Shown: positions 54,509 to 63,245 of the stretch, piece by piece
How positions within the stretch are numbered: the first letter of the stretch is position 1
How the letters are laid out: each line of letters starts with the position of its first letter
Assembly (NCBI GenBank): GCA_024233785.1
Contig: JACKPD010000016.1
Span: 1-64,000 of the forward strand
Direction: 5' to 3'
DNA length: 64,000 bases
DNA from: Spirochaetales bacterium
GTDB taxonomy: Bacteria > Spirochaetota > Spirochaetia > CADAEX01
The notes under the pieces: model-generated
The model's input: the letters and a program-made list of their open reading frames with translations, nothing else
Databases searched by the model: none
What the model was told of the DNA's origin: nothing
Made by a program: the position numbers and the translations under genes

Positions 54509-55735
54509 TTATTCAATATCAGGATATTTGTTCTGAATTGATTTAATTATATCATAAACTTCAAAAAATACTTCAACAAGTTCAGGGTCGAATTTACTTC
54601 CCGAGAGCTGTGCTATTTCATTTAAAACATCATTCTCATCCCATGATTTTTTATATACTCTTTTGGAAGAGAGTGCGTCAAATACATCCGCTATAGAAAC
54701 TATTCTGCCGAAGAGGCTTATTTCTTCTCCCTTTCTGGGAAGGGGCTCTCCTTTAAGATTTTTCCTGATGGCTTTCCCTGTTTCAAGATCGATATAGCCG
54801 GGGTAACCTGTACCGTCCCAGTTCTCATGGTGCATCAGCGCGACATCACAGGAAATTTCATCAAGCACAGAATGCTTGCTTGCGAAAAGCCTTGCGCCTA
54901 GAAAAGTATGGCTTTTCATAATTGTATATTCATCATCTGTAAACCGTGCCGGTTTTTTCAATATCGCATCCGATATCGCAACCTTTCCCACATCATGAAG
55001 CATTGCCGCAATTTTAAGTGAGTCCCTTGTTTTTTCAATTACATCTTCCGCTATGCCCCTGTTCCTTGCCCATTTTTCATATATTTCAACGGAATATGAG
55101 GCAACCCTGTTTACATGCGGCCCGGTTTCCTTGGGGTCACGAAGCTCAGCCATCTGGATCATCCTGAGTACCATTGAGCGGGTCATCTGCGCCCTCTGAA
55201 GAACTATACTTGCCGAGCTGGCGAAATGCGTTATGTAAAGCTGATCCTCTTCCGTAAAAACTGTAACAGCGCATTTCTTATCAAGGGGATTGATCATCTG
55301 CAGGACACCAAGAACTTCTCCGTTAAGATTACTGAGAGGAAAAGTAAGCATCGACTTTGTTGTATATCCCGATTTTCTGTCAAAGGTAGAGTCAAAACTA
55401 TAGGATGCTGATTTGTCTATGCTGTAAACATCAGGAATACAGAGTGTCTCCCCTGTTGTCGCGACATATCCTGAAATGGAATTTCTGTTTACCGGCACCT
55501 TAAAAGAATTATAAATAAGTTTTTTACCAGGCGGAAGCAGGGCCTGCTTGGTATCATTCTGTGCATGGGCAAAAATAAGATTTTCACCTTCTTTAAGGTA
55601 AATAGTTCCCGCATCCGCACTTACAAATTTTCTGGCTTCTGACAGTATTCTCTCAAGAAGTATATCTACATCCTGAACAGTATTAAGTTCAGTTCCGAGT
55701 TTTAAAACTTTTTGAATTTTTTCAACTTCTGTCAT
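54509..55735 (-). CDS. GAF and HD-GYP domain protein (c-di-GMP phosphodiesterase-like)
   Basis: 408-aa cytoplasmic protein. A GAF domain (about 20-180) senses a ligand. The HD-GYP domain (about 205-390) has HDVGKVAISDAILKKP and HHENWDGTGYPGY, the full hydrolytic HD plus GYP signature. Such enzymes cleave cyclic di-GMP to GMP or pGpG. It stands alone, divergent from a cyclic-nucleotide-binding protein gene across 320 bp. The pairing suggests shared control of second-messenger responses, which is inference. Confidence 0.9.
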   Translation of the reverse strand: MTEVEKIQKVLKLGTELNTVQDVDILLERILSEARKFVSADAGTIYLKEGENLIFAHAQNDTKQALLPPGKKLIYNSFKVPVNRNSISGYVATTGETLCIPDVYSIDKSASYSFDSTFDRKSGYTTKSMLTFPLSNLNGEVLGVLQMINPLDKKCAVTVFTEEDQLYITHFASSASIVLQRAQMTRSMVLRMIQMAELRDPKETGPHVNRVASYSVEIYEKWARNRGIAEDVIEKTRDSLKIAAMLHDVGKVAISDAILKKPARFTDDEYTIMKSHTFLGARLFASKHSVLDEISCDVALMHHENWDGTGYPGYIDLETGKAIRKNLKGEPLPRKGEEISLFGRIVSIADVFDALSSKRVYKKSWDENDVLNEIAQLSGSKFDPELVEVFFEVYDIIKSIQNKYPDIE

Positions 55736-56055
55736 AATAAATCAGCAACACCTTCTCTGCACATTTCCATATGAAATTTAAACTATATCTTAAATTTCTG
55801 TATTTAAAGCAAATAATTATATTAATATAAGCATCGGCATCAGCATTAGGCAAGCTAAAGGTAAAAATAAGAAAAAACAACTCTTCCCGGATCGATAGAA
55901 AGGATAAAAAGCTTGATATATTTAATACAAAGCCCCCCCTGACAAATAATCCCTGTTTCATTATAACAGTTAACTGACTCATTACAGTTGACAACAGAGC
56001 CCCTCAGCTGTAATAATTCTTTATTATATCTGATATTTATTACTACAGGAAAATT
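55736..56055. promoter_or_regulatory. Intergenic region between HD-GYP and cNMP-binding genes
   Basis: 320 bp of AT-rich sequence between divergent genes. It contains a perfect 10-base palindrome CAGTTAACTG (55967-55976) and a related half CAGTTGAC (55985-55992), 18 bp apart, which could bind a regulator. No convincing promoter pair or RNA gene was seen. Confidence 0.4.
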
Positions 56056-56562
56056 ATGACAGATAAAAAAAATGTAATCCGGCATATATCCGCCCATACC
56101 CTGCTTAAATCACTTGAGCCGCTCAGTGTTAAAAAACTTGTAGACGCAGGGGAAATTATTACTTTTGAAGATGGTGATTTAATAATCAGGGAAGATGAAG
56201 TAAGCCCTCATCTCTTCTTTATTATTTCAGGAACTGTAAATATAGATGTAAAAGGCAAAGACAAGGATGTTTATATCTGTTCAATGGGCTCGGGAGAATT
56301 CATCGGGGAAGCAGGCATTTTCATGACATTGAAAAGAACGGCAAATGTCCGGTCGGCAGACAAATCTGTTCTCCTCAGAATCGAAAGAGATAATTTCCAC
56401 TCTTTTATTAAGGAAAAACCCGCTGCCGGCATCAAAGTGCTGCTGATCATTATCTACAGCATGCTTAAAAAACTCTCTGTTACAAACCAGGAGCTGGCGT
56501 TTGAAAGACAGCATGATATTGTACAGGACGATATTGATGAAATTATAAAAAATTTCATCTGA
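56056..56562 (+). CDS. Cyclic-nucleotide-binding domain protein
   Basis: 168-aa protein with one CRP-like cNMP-binding domain (about 15-135): the phosphate-cassette region reads SGEFIGEAGIFMTLKRTANVRS, near the canonical GE...R pattern. No DNA-binding helix-turn-helix follows; the last ~35 residues are helical. It is therefore not a CRP regulator, more likely a regulatory subunit or a stand-alone sensor. It is divergent from the GAF/HD-GYP gene. Confidence 0.88.
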   Translation: MTDKKNVIRHISAHTLLKSLEPLSVKKLVDAGEIITFEDGDLIIREDEVSPHLFFIISGTVNIDVKGKDKDVYICSMGSGEFIGEAGIFMTLKRTANVRSADKSVLLRIERDNFHSFIKEKPAAGIKVLLIIIYSMLKKLSVTNQELAFERQHDIVQDDIDEIIKNFI

Positions 56563-56568
56563 AGCAAC

Positions 56569-58137
56569 CTATTTTTTAAGTATATAATGACACCCTATCG
56601 GTTTTGAATTCCGTATAGCCGAATCTACTATAATACTAGAACAGACAGATGCGTTTCTCAATTCTATAATACTTGTATTAAGTTTTGCCTGATGATAGAA
56701 TTTCAGTATTCGGTATGTAAAATAATTCAGGTCCGCAAGCGCCCTGCTTAATCCCTTATGGGTTCTTATAATCCCGGCATAGTTCCACATTGTCAGCTGC
56801 AAAGCCCGCATATCCTGATCTACAAGGACAGGATCTATTTCTTCTGTCCTTGAAGGGTCCTGCCAGTCAGGGATACGGGCCGTCCTCTTCACATCAGGAC
56901 TTATCCGTTCCGAGGCAATTGCTTCAGCCGCTTTTTTCCCCCAGAGAAGCCCTTCAAGCAGTGATGTTGATGCAAGACGGTTGGCTCCGTGAATACCGGT
57001 ACAGCTTGCTTCCCCTATCGCATAAAGATTGGTAACAGATGACTTGCCGTCAAGATATACCTTGATCCCCCCGCAGAAATAATGCTCAGCCGGAACAACA
57101 GGGATAGGCTCTTTTGTTATATCGATTCCCCCTTTAAGACAGGTTTTATATGTGTTGGAGAACCTTTCTTCAATGGGAATATTCCCTTTGTAATTATTTG
57201 ACAGGTCCAGAAACATGTATTCACTGCCGGTTTTGCTCATTTTGTCAAAAATGGCCCTTGCGACAACATCCCTCGGAGCAAGATCCTTGAGGGGAGAATA
57301 ATCTTTCATGAACTCATTTCTGCTGTGGTCTTTTATCCTGGCGCCCTCGCCCCTCAGGGACTCTGAGATCAGAAATCTTTTTATATCGCGGTGAAAGAGG
57401 GATGTTGGATGAAACTGGACAAATTCCGCATTGATGATATCGGCCCCCGCCCTGTATGCCATGCTGATACCGTCGCCGGTTGCTGACACAGGGTTGGTTG
57501 TATACTGATATATATTGCCTATTCCTCCGGTCGCAAGTACTACCGAGCCTGAAAAAAATGTATCTACCTCGCCCGTGCTGTTGTTCAGGGCATACAGGCC
57601 GAGAACTTCCCTGGGTTTATACATTTCCTGTGTATCTTTGGAGTGATGGTTGTTGGTAATAAGATCTATTGCGGTGTATCCGGTAACAAGCTTGATGTTA
57701 AGAGTTTCAGCATAAGTTAGAAGATCTGTAATTATCCTGTCCCCTGTATGGTCCTCGTAATGGGCAATGCGCCTTATCTGGTGTGCGGCTTCACCTGTAT
57801 AGTCAATTTCTCCTGATGTCTTGCGGCTGAATGATACGCCTGCTTCATTTATCAAAAAATCAGGGACAAGGGGAGGCCCTTCCTTTACAAACATTTTTAC
57901 AGCTTCGATTCTGTTATAGTCGCACCCTGCCAGCATAATATCATGTTCAAGTTTTTCTTCCGTATCATCAGGGCAGGCCGATATTATCCCGCCCTGGGCG
58001 TAAAAAGTATTGCTTTCCTGAGGTACGCTGTTTTTTGTAAGGACAACTACATCAATACCTGCTTTTTTAAGGTTTATTGCGCAGGTTAGTCCCGCGATCC
58101 CTGACCCGACTATAATTGATTCGTAATGGTATCTCAT
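56569..58137 (-). CDS. nadB: L-aspartate oxidase NadB
   Basis: FAD enzyme of 522 aa that oxidises aspartate to iminoaspartate for NAD synthesis. The FAD motif is IVGSGIAGLTCAINL at the N-terminus; HPTSLFH, the RG-containing SESLRGEGARI segment and GEASCTGIHGANRLASTSLLEG are all conserved. It overlaps nadA by 4 nt and is the last gene of the order nadC-nadA-nadB. It ends 6 bp from the convergent cyclic-nucleotide-binding gene. Anaerobic NadB uses fumarate rather than oxygen, consistent with the inferred lifestyle. Confidence 0.95.
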   Translation of the reverse strand: MRYHYESIIVGSGIAGLTCAINLKKAGIDVVVLTKNSVPQESNTFYAQGGIISACPDDTEEKLEHDIMLAGCDYNRIEAVKMFVKEGPPLVPDFLINEAGVSFSRKTSGEIDYTGEAAHQIRRIAHYEDHTGDRIITDLLTYAETLNIKLVTGYTAIDLITNNHHSKDTQEMYKPREVLGLYALNNSTGEVDTFFSGSVVLATGGIGNIYQYTTNPVSATGDGISMAYRAGADIINAEFVQFHPTSLFHRDIKRFLISESLRGEGARIKDHSRNEFMKDYSPLKDLAPRDVVARAIFDKMSKTGSEYMFLDLSNNYKGNIPIEERFSNTYKTCLKGGIDITKEPIPVVPAEHYFCGGIKVYLDGKSSVTNLYAIGEASCTGIHGANRLASTSLLEGLLWGKKAAEAIASERISPDVKRTARIPDWQDPSRTEEIDPVLVDQDMRALQLTMWNYAGIIRTHKGLSRALADLNYFTYRILKFYHQAKLNTSIIELRNASVCSSIIVDSAIRNSKPIGCHYILKK

Positions 58138-59222
58138 TTCATGCCTGCTATATTTATCATTTTATCAAGCGCTTTTTTTGCGTTTGCCCTGTAGCTTTCA
58201 GGTACAGACACAGGGAACTTAAGTTTTCCCCTGCCTTTCTCAAATTCTTCGATTGAATATAATGATTCTGAGAGATTCGCAAGGTTGTTTTTATTCATAT
58301 TCATGCATGTATTTTTATTAAGCGGAATAATCTTCCTGTCTTTAAAGGTTTCAGAAAGTCTTTCGACAAATGTAAGTTCTGTCCCCACCCCCCAGACCGA
58401 ACCGGCCGGGGAAGAGCTTACAACATCATAGATCTTCTGGGTTGATCCCTGCATATCAGCAATGGACGCAACCTCCGGTTTGACTTCAGGATGAACAATA
58501 ATTGTTCCGTCAGGATATTTCTGCCTGAAACTGTCTATATCACTTACACTGAATTTGTGGTGGACAGGGCACATTCCGTCCCATAGATAAAGCTTTATCT
58601 TTTCCGGCGATGAATTATGTTCAATTTTAAAATCTCTTTTAACAAGGGCTATCTCATCTTCTTTGAGACCTGCCTTGCGGGCTGTATTTACACCCAGGTT
58701 GTAATCAGGGATGAAAAAAAGCTTTTCACCCCTTGATAAAAAATAATTCATAATTTTTTGGGCATTTGAGCTTGTGCAAACAGAACCGCCTGACTCTCCG
58801 CAGAAGCTTTTTGAATCAACATGTGAGTTCATGTAAACAACAGGGACAGGCGTGCTGCCTGAAAAACTTTTAATACTCTCAAGTGCTTTTAAACCTGCAT
58901 TTCTGTCAATCATGTCTGCCATCGGGCACCCGGCATCAAGGTCAGGGACAACAATCTTCTGGTTCTCCCCGGTCAGGATTTCAACACCTTCCGCCATAAA
59001 AGAGACCCCGCAGAAAACAATCCACTCAGCGGAAGTCCCCGCCGCTTCAACCGCCAGTTTATAGGAGTCTCCGGTAAGGTCAGCGAATTCAATAATTGAG
59101 GCAGGAACATAATGATGGGCCGGAATTATAAGGCGGTTTTTATACCTTTTTTTAAAATCAGAAATATATTTTTTGTAATCATCATTTTTATAATTTTTGA
59201 ATTTCAATTCAGCTGTTTCCAT
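58134..59222 (-). CDS. nadA: Quinolinate synthase NadA
   Basis: Fe-S enzyme of 362 aa that condenses iminoaspartate with dihydroxyacetone phosphate to quinolinate. The three cluster-ligand Cys are in IVFCGVSFMAEGVEIL, GSVCTSSNAQK and NTCMNMNKNNLANLSE. Its start shares one base with the nadC stop (TAATG) and its end overlaps nadB by 4 nt. Its need for dihydroxyacetone phosphate links it loosely with the dhaKLM operon. Confidence 0.95.
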   Translation of the reverse strand: METAELKFKNYKNDDYKKYISDFKKRYKNRLIIPAHHYVPASIIEFADLTGDSYKLAVEAAGTSAEWIVFCGVSFMAEGVEILTGENQKIVVPDLDAGCPMADMIDRNAGLKALESIKSFSGSTPVPVVYMNSHVDSKSFCGESGGSVCTSSNAQKIMNYFLSRGEKLFFIPDYNLGVNTARKAGLKEDEIALVKRDFKIEHNSSPEKIKLYLWDGMCPVHHKFSVSDIDSFRQKYPDGTIIVHPEVKPEVASIADMQGSTQKIYDVVSSSPAGSVWGVGTELTFVERLSETFKDRKIIPLNKNTCMNMNKNNLANLSESLYSIEEFEKGRGKLKFPVSVPESYRANAKKALDKMINIAGMK

Positions 59223-60073
59223 TATTTAACCTTCTTTTCCATAAAATTGATATTTTTAAGACTGAAATCAAATGATTTTATTGTATGTGTAAGTTCTCCG
59301 AAAGAAATATAATCAACCCCGGTTTTAGAAACTGTTTCAATCCTTTCAAGGCTCATGTTGCCTGAGGCTTCTGTCTCTGCGCCTCTGGCAATCAGTCTGA
59401 CTGCTTCAGCTGTAATTTCATCAGACATATTGTCAAGCATTATCCTGTCAGCGCCGGATTCAAGGGCTTTTTTAACCTCGCCAAGGTCTCTTGCTTCAAC
59501 CTCAATTTTAATCCGGCCGCCGAATCGGGCCCTTATTTTTCCTACTGCTTTTTCAATGCTTCCGGCGGCATCTATATGGGTATCCTTGACAAGCGCCATA
59601 TCGTAAAGCCCTGCCCTGTGGTTAAGCGCGCCTCCGCACCTTACCGCGTATTTTGAGAGCATTCTGTAGCCCGGGATTGTTTTTCGTGTATCCAGAATTT
59701 TAACTTTTCCGTCTGCTTTTTTAACAAAAAGGGATGTTTTTGTTGCAATTGCGGAAAGCATTGCTATGAAATTTATTGAGGTCCTTTCTGCCTTTAATAT
59801 TGAGACAACCTTACCCTCAATATCAGCTATTACATCTCCGGGTTTAATCTCATCTCCGTCTTCAAACCATGCTGTTACAAGTGTTTCGCTGTCGACAGTT
59901 TTATAAACCTTTGTAAAGATATCTATTCCGCAGAGTATTCCGCTTTCTTTTGCCAAAAGCCTGTATTTTCCATAATGATCTGTAAATACAGATTCCGATG
60001 TTATATCCCCGTCTTTTCCGAGGTCTTCTTCAAGTGCGAGTTTTATGAGCAAATCTTCATTTCCGGCAGACAA
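59222..60073 (-). CDS. nadC: Nicotinate-nucleotide diphosphorylase NadC
   Basis: Quinolinate phosphoribosyltransferase of 283 aa. The conserved substrate-binding segment RKTIPGYRMLSKYAVRCGGALNHR, plus LVKDTH and VEARDLGEVKKALESGAD, are intact. The start is TTG at 60073, with AGGAG 7 nt upstream. It is the first gene of the nadC-nadA-nadB operon. A 12-base perfect palindrome (GTAAATATTTAC, 60119-60130) lies 46 bp upstream and is a candidate operator. Confidence 0.95.
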   Translation of the reverse strand: MSAGNEDLLIKLALEEDLGKDGDITSESVFTDHYGKYRLLAKESGILCGIDIFTKVYKTVDSETLVTAWFEDGDEIKPGDVIADIEGKVVSILKAERTSINFIAMLSAIATKTSLFVKKADGKVKILDTRKTIPGYRMLSKYAVRCGGALNHRAGLYDMALVKDTHIDAAGSIEKAVGKIRARFGGRIKIEVEARDLGEVKKALESGADRIMLDNMSDEITAEAVRLIARGAETEASGNMSLERIETVSKTGVDYISFGELTHTIKSFDFSLKNINFMEKKVK

Positions 60074-60118
60074 ACCAAATCTCCTGCAGAAAGTACTTTA
60101 GCCAGTTTATCCCTTATT

Positions 60119-60130
60119 GTAAATATTTAC
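60119..60130. promoter_or_regulatory. Palindrome upstream of nadC
   Basis: Perfect 12-base palindrome GTAAATATTTAC between nadC and msrBA. It could be an operator for NAD synthesis control, but its AT-rich character makes chance or a promoter element possible too. Confidence 0.35.
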
Positions 60131-60173
60131 CAGATAACTCATGCATTAAACTGTTTTTTCACTGCCGTACTCC

Positions 60174-61103
60174 TCACAGTTTTCCGTAAAAAACATGGCA
60201 GTACGGCTCGCCGCCTGTTTTCCTGTAATAATCCTGATGATACTCTTCAGCTTTCCAGAACCTGCCTGCTTTTGTTATTTCAGTCGCAACCTTATATCCC
60301 TTCTCTTCAAGCCTTTTTACGATCTTCTCAGCTGTTTTTTTCTGGTTTTCAGTAAGGTAGAAAACACCGGATCTGTACTGTGAACCGAAATCAGGCCCCT
60401 GCCTGTTAATCTGGGTCGGATCATGAGTGTTGAAAAAATGAATGACAAGTTCCTCATAACTGACCACAGCCGGATCAAAGAATACCTCAACAGCTTCCGC
60501 ATGCCCCGTTTCTCCTGTTGAAACTTCTTTGTAGGTCGGATTTTCCTTATTCCCGCCGGTATAGCCTGAAACAGCAGATACAACACCGTCTAGTTTTTCA
60601 AACATGTATTCCGTACCCCAGAAACAGCCTGAAGCAAAAACTGCTTTTTCCAGCCTTTTCTCCGCCTGGACAGGAACAAACTCAACTGAAATTGAGTTTA
60701 CACAGTGCCTTGTGTTATTTTTTGTATACCCTTCTCCCCTGAAAACATGCCCCAGGTGCGCATTGCAGTTTGAGCATACTATCTCAGTTCTGACCCCGTC
60801 TGCATCCTTTATCTCTTTTACCGCGCCTTCTATCTGGTCATCGAAAGAAGGCCAGCCGCAGCCTGAGTCAAATTTGTCCGAGCTTGAAAAAAGCGGTGTC
60901 CCGCAGTTTTTGCAAAGATATGTCCCGTCCTCATGGTGATCAAAGTATTCGCCTGAAAACGCATATTCTGTTCCCTTTTCCTTTATAACGGAAAATTCAA
61001 AAGGCGTTAAAAGTCTTTCATCCGGTTTCAATTTATCATCCTCCCCCGCATACCCGCTTGAGGCAGCAAATAAAACTGTCAGCAGAAGTATTATTTTTTT
61101 CAT
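60174..61103 (-). CDS. Bifunctional methionine sulfoxide reductase MsrB-MsrA, exported
   Basis: 309-aa protein that repairs oxidised methionine. A signal peptide (ILLLTVLFAASSGYA) sends it to the periplasm or surface. Residues ~30-150 are MsrB: Zn Cys pairs CKNCG and CSNCN, GCGWPSF and the catalytic Cys in TRHCVNS. From about 155 it is MsrA: catalytic Cys in ASGCFWGTEYMF, then TGHAEAVEVFFDP. The order B-A is the reverse of many MsrA-MsrB fusions. It is divergent from a GNAT/kinase fusion across 55 bp. Confidence 0.94.
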   Translation of the reverse strand: MKKIILLLTVLFAASSGYAGEDDKLKPDERLLTPFEFSVIKEKGTEYAFSGEYFDHHEDGTYLCKNCGTPLFSSSDKFDSGCGWPSFDDQIEGAVKEIKDADGVRTEIVCSNCNAHLGHVFRGEGYTKNNTRHCVNSISVEFVPVQAEKRLEKAVFASGCFWGTEYMFEKLDGVVSAVSGYTGGNKENPTYKEVSTGETGHAEAVEVFFDPAVVSYEELVIHFFNTHDPTQINRQGPDFGSQYRSGVFYLTENQKKTAEKIVKRLEEKGYKVATEITKAGRFWKAEEYHQDYYRKTGGEPYCHVFYGKL

Positions 61104-61158
61104 ATATACAATATACTTCTATTTTAACAAACGTGGAATATAACAGGGGATAAATAAT

Positions 61159-63120
61159 ATGTTTGAAGAAAGTTTATTACCGCTCACGCCTCAGCTGGAA
61201 ATAATGATAAAAAAGAACCCGCTCCTTAACATAGATACATTTATAATACCTTCGCCCTATATAAATGATCTGGCTGTCGAAAAGGATTATAATTTCAGCT
61301 TTGTATGTATTATTGAAGGGGAAATTCTCGGGTATATGCTTGTCTATTCAGATAAAATCAAGCTCAACTTTCACATCTATAAGCTTGTTACAAGCCCGTT
61401 CGGCCGGAGCATGGGGATTGGTACGGCATTTATTGAATATCTTGCCCAAAAAATACCGGAAAATTCAAATGTATATCTGTATATATGGGAAAAACAAACT
61501 GACACTGTTGAATTTTTCAAGAACAAGGGTTTTACAGTCGGGAATCAGATTGTCTACAGAAATCTTGTCTATTACTACCTTACGGCAAAACGGAAAAACA
61601 TTCTTGATCTGAAAGCGGTTAAGCCTGAAATACAGCAGCCGGGACTTGAGGAAATCGGAAAAACCAGGCATGACGCAAGAAAAACACTGCGCCTCCTGAG
61701 TCACATGGTAGAATCCATTTCAATCGACAACTGCAATAAAATAGTTGAAGACATTAACCGGGAAACAACATCACTTATAAACATGATCAATTCGTTCAGG
61801 GACAGCACACAGACAAGGCATGACGTAAACCTGCGGGAACTGCTTCTCGAGAGGATTGTTCCCTTTATAAAAGCATCCCCTGTTTACTCAAGGGTACGGT
61901 TAAACCTTAACTCGGATTCACCGGTTGTATACGGATATTACATAAACATCAGCAGGGCCCTTATAAACCTGATTTCAAACTCGCTTGACGCAATTGAAGA
62001 AACTGAGAGGAAAGGATTTATTGTAATAACAATAAGTGAAAACAAAAACAATATTATACTAAAAATCAAGGATAACGGATCAGGAATTGATGAGGAAAAG
62101 CTTGTCCATGGAACAGATGGCCTTCCTCTGTTCGTAGGAAAAACAACTAAAGGACACAAGACAGGGGAAGGAACCGGGACCAGGCAGATCTATTCAACAT
62201 TCGGGCATGAAAACATATCAGTTGTAAGCAAAAAAGGGAAAGGGACAACATGGACCATAAGGTTCGATAAAAGCCAGAGCGGCACTGATAAAATTTATAT
62301 TGTTATGGAGAGAAGGTTCAATGAGTTTATGAGTCTTCTGGAATACTACAAGATCAGGAGAGATTCAGAAAGGACTAAGGTCATAGTATATATATGGAAC
62401 CTTAGAAAGATGGAAATATTCCTTTACGACCTGATTATGCTTTTCAGCACATATCACAACATAAGAATGATCTACAGGACAGTCCTGGCATTTCTCATGG
62501 ATGTTTTAACCAGGGATCAGTTTACAGATGAAATATCTGCCTACAGGTCAGATTATGAAAAAACAAAAAAATGGCTCTACGAAACTGTCCTTGTATTAAA
62601 GGAGAGATATAACTGCATAAGGGAAAATATTGAAACAGATAAATTCAGAGGCGCGTTATTCAAAAGCTACGGTATAGGCATGGAGAACAACATAATCTTC
62701 ACACTGGATCCTGAAACAGGCGATTTTTTCGCAACTGACAGAAAACTGGCAGAACATCTTGATTTTGTGCCCTATCTCGGGAAGGAAAAGAATTTACTGC
62801 TTAGGGGTGAATTCAGGGGTGATCTAAATAACGAAAGCAGCGCTGTTTTTCTGGGGGTCTGGAGCATTGATTCAGAAGATGATCTGATTGAAAAACTCAA
62901 ACTGATCAGGAAAGGGGCGCAAACACTGCTTAAAATGGGAATCCATCAGGGTAAAAAACTATCATTATACCAGACAACCTATGTAAAAGCCAAAAAAGAC
63001 ATTGATACCTATAAAACTGTAACCCTGAAAGCATTTGCAGATACTGATGACAAAGGCCTTGAAAAATACATCCGTCCCGCAGATGATGAATTTCAGGAAT
63101 ATGCTTTCGCAGTTGACTGA
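61159..63120 (+). CDS. GNAT acetyltransferase-histidine kinase fusion
   Basis: 653-aa cytoplasmic protein with an unusual architecture. Residues ~30-145 form a GNAT-like domain, with the acetyl-CoA pyrophosphate-binding loop in GRSMGIGTAFIEYL. A phospho-acceptor segment with His171 in KTRHDARKTLRLL resembles the RHD-type H-box of Spo0B/AgrC-like kinases. A GHKL ATPase domain follows (about 245-370: NLISNSLDAIEE, KDNGSGIDEE, TGEGTGTRQIYS). The last ~280 residues are helical and unrecognised. There are no membrane helices. Whether the GNAT part acetylates something or only senses acetyl-CoA is unknown. Confidence 0.85.
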   Translation: MFEESLLPLTPQLEIMIKKNPLLNIDTFIIPSPYINDLAVEKDYNFSFVCIIEGEILGYMLVYSDKIKLNFHIYKLVTSPFGRSMGIGTAFIEYLAQKIPENSNVYLYIWEKQTDTVEFFKNKGFTVGNQIVYRNLVYYYLTAKRKNILDLKAVKPEIQQPGLEEIGKTRHDARKTLRLLSHMVESISIDNCNKIVEDINRETTSLINMINSFRDSTQTRHDVNLRELLLERIVPFIKASPVYSRVRLNLNSDSPVVYGYYINISRALINLISNSLDAIEETERKGFIVITISENKNNIILKIKDNGSGIDEEKLVHGTDGLPLFVGKTTKGHKTGEGTGTRQIYSTFGHENISVVSKKGKGTTWTIRFDKSQSGTDKIYIVMERRFNEFMSLLEYYKIRRDSERTKVIVYIWNLRKMEIFLYDLIMLFSTYHNIRMIYRTVLAFLMDVLTRDQFTDEISAYRSDYEKTKKWLYETVLVLKERYNCIRENIETDKFRGALFKSYGIGMENNIIFTLDPETGDFFATDRKLAEHLDFVPYLGKEKNLLLRGEFRGDLNNESSAVFLGVWSIDSEDDLIEKLKLIRKGAQTLLKMGIHQGKKLSLYQTTYVKAKKDIDTYKTVTLKAFADTDDKGLEKYIRPADDEFQEYAFAVD

Positions 63121-63245
63121 TATTACAGGAACATCAGTCTGTATCCAAGTTTACAATATTTTAAAATAATACTGTTATTATCCTCAGCTGTTTGTTAAAA
63201 TAAAAGGAATAGCGGCAGGAAGAGCTTCAGGAGATTTCAGTAAAC

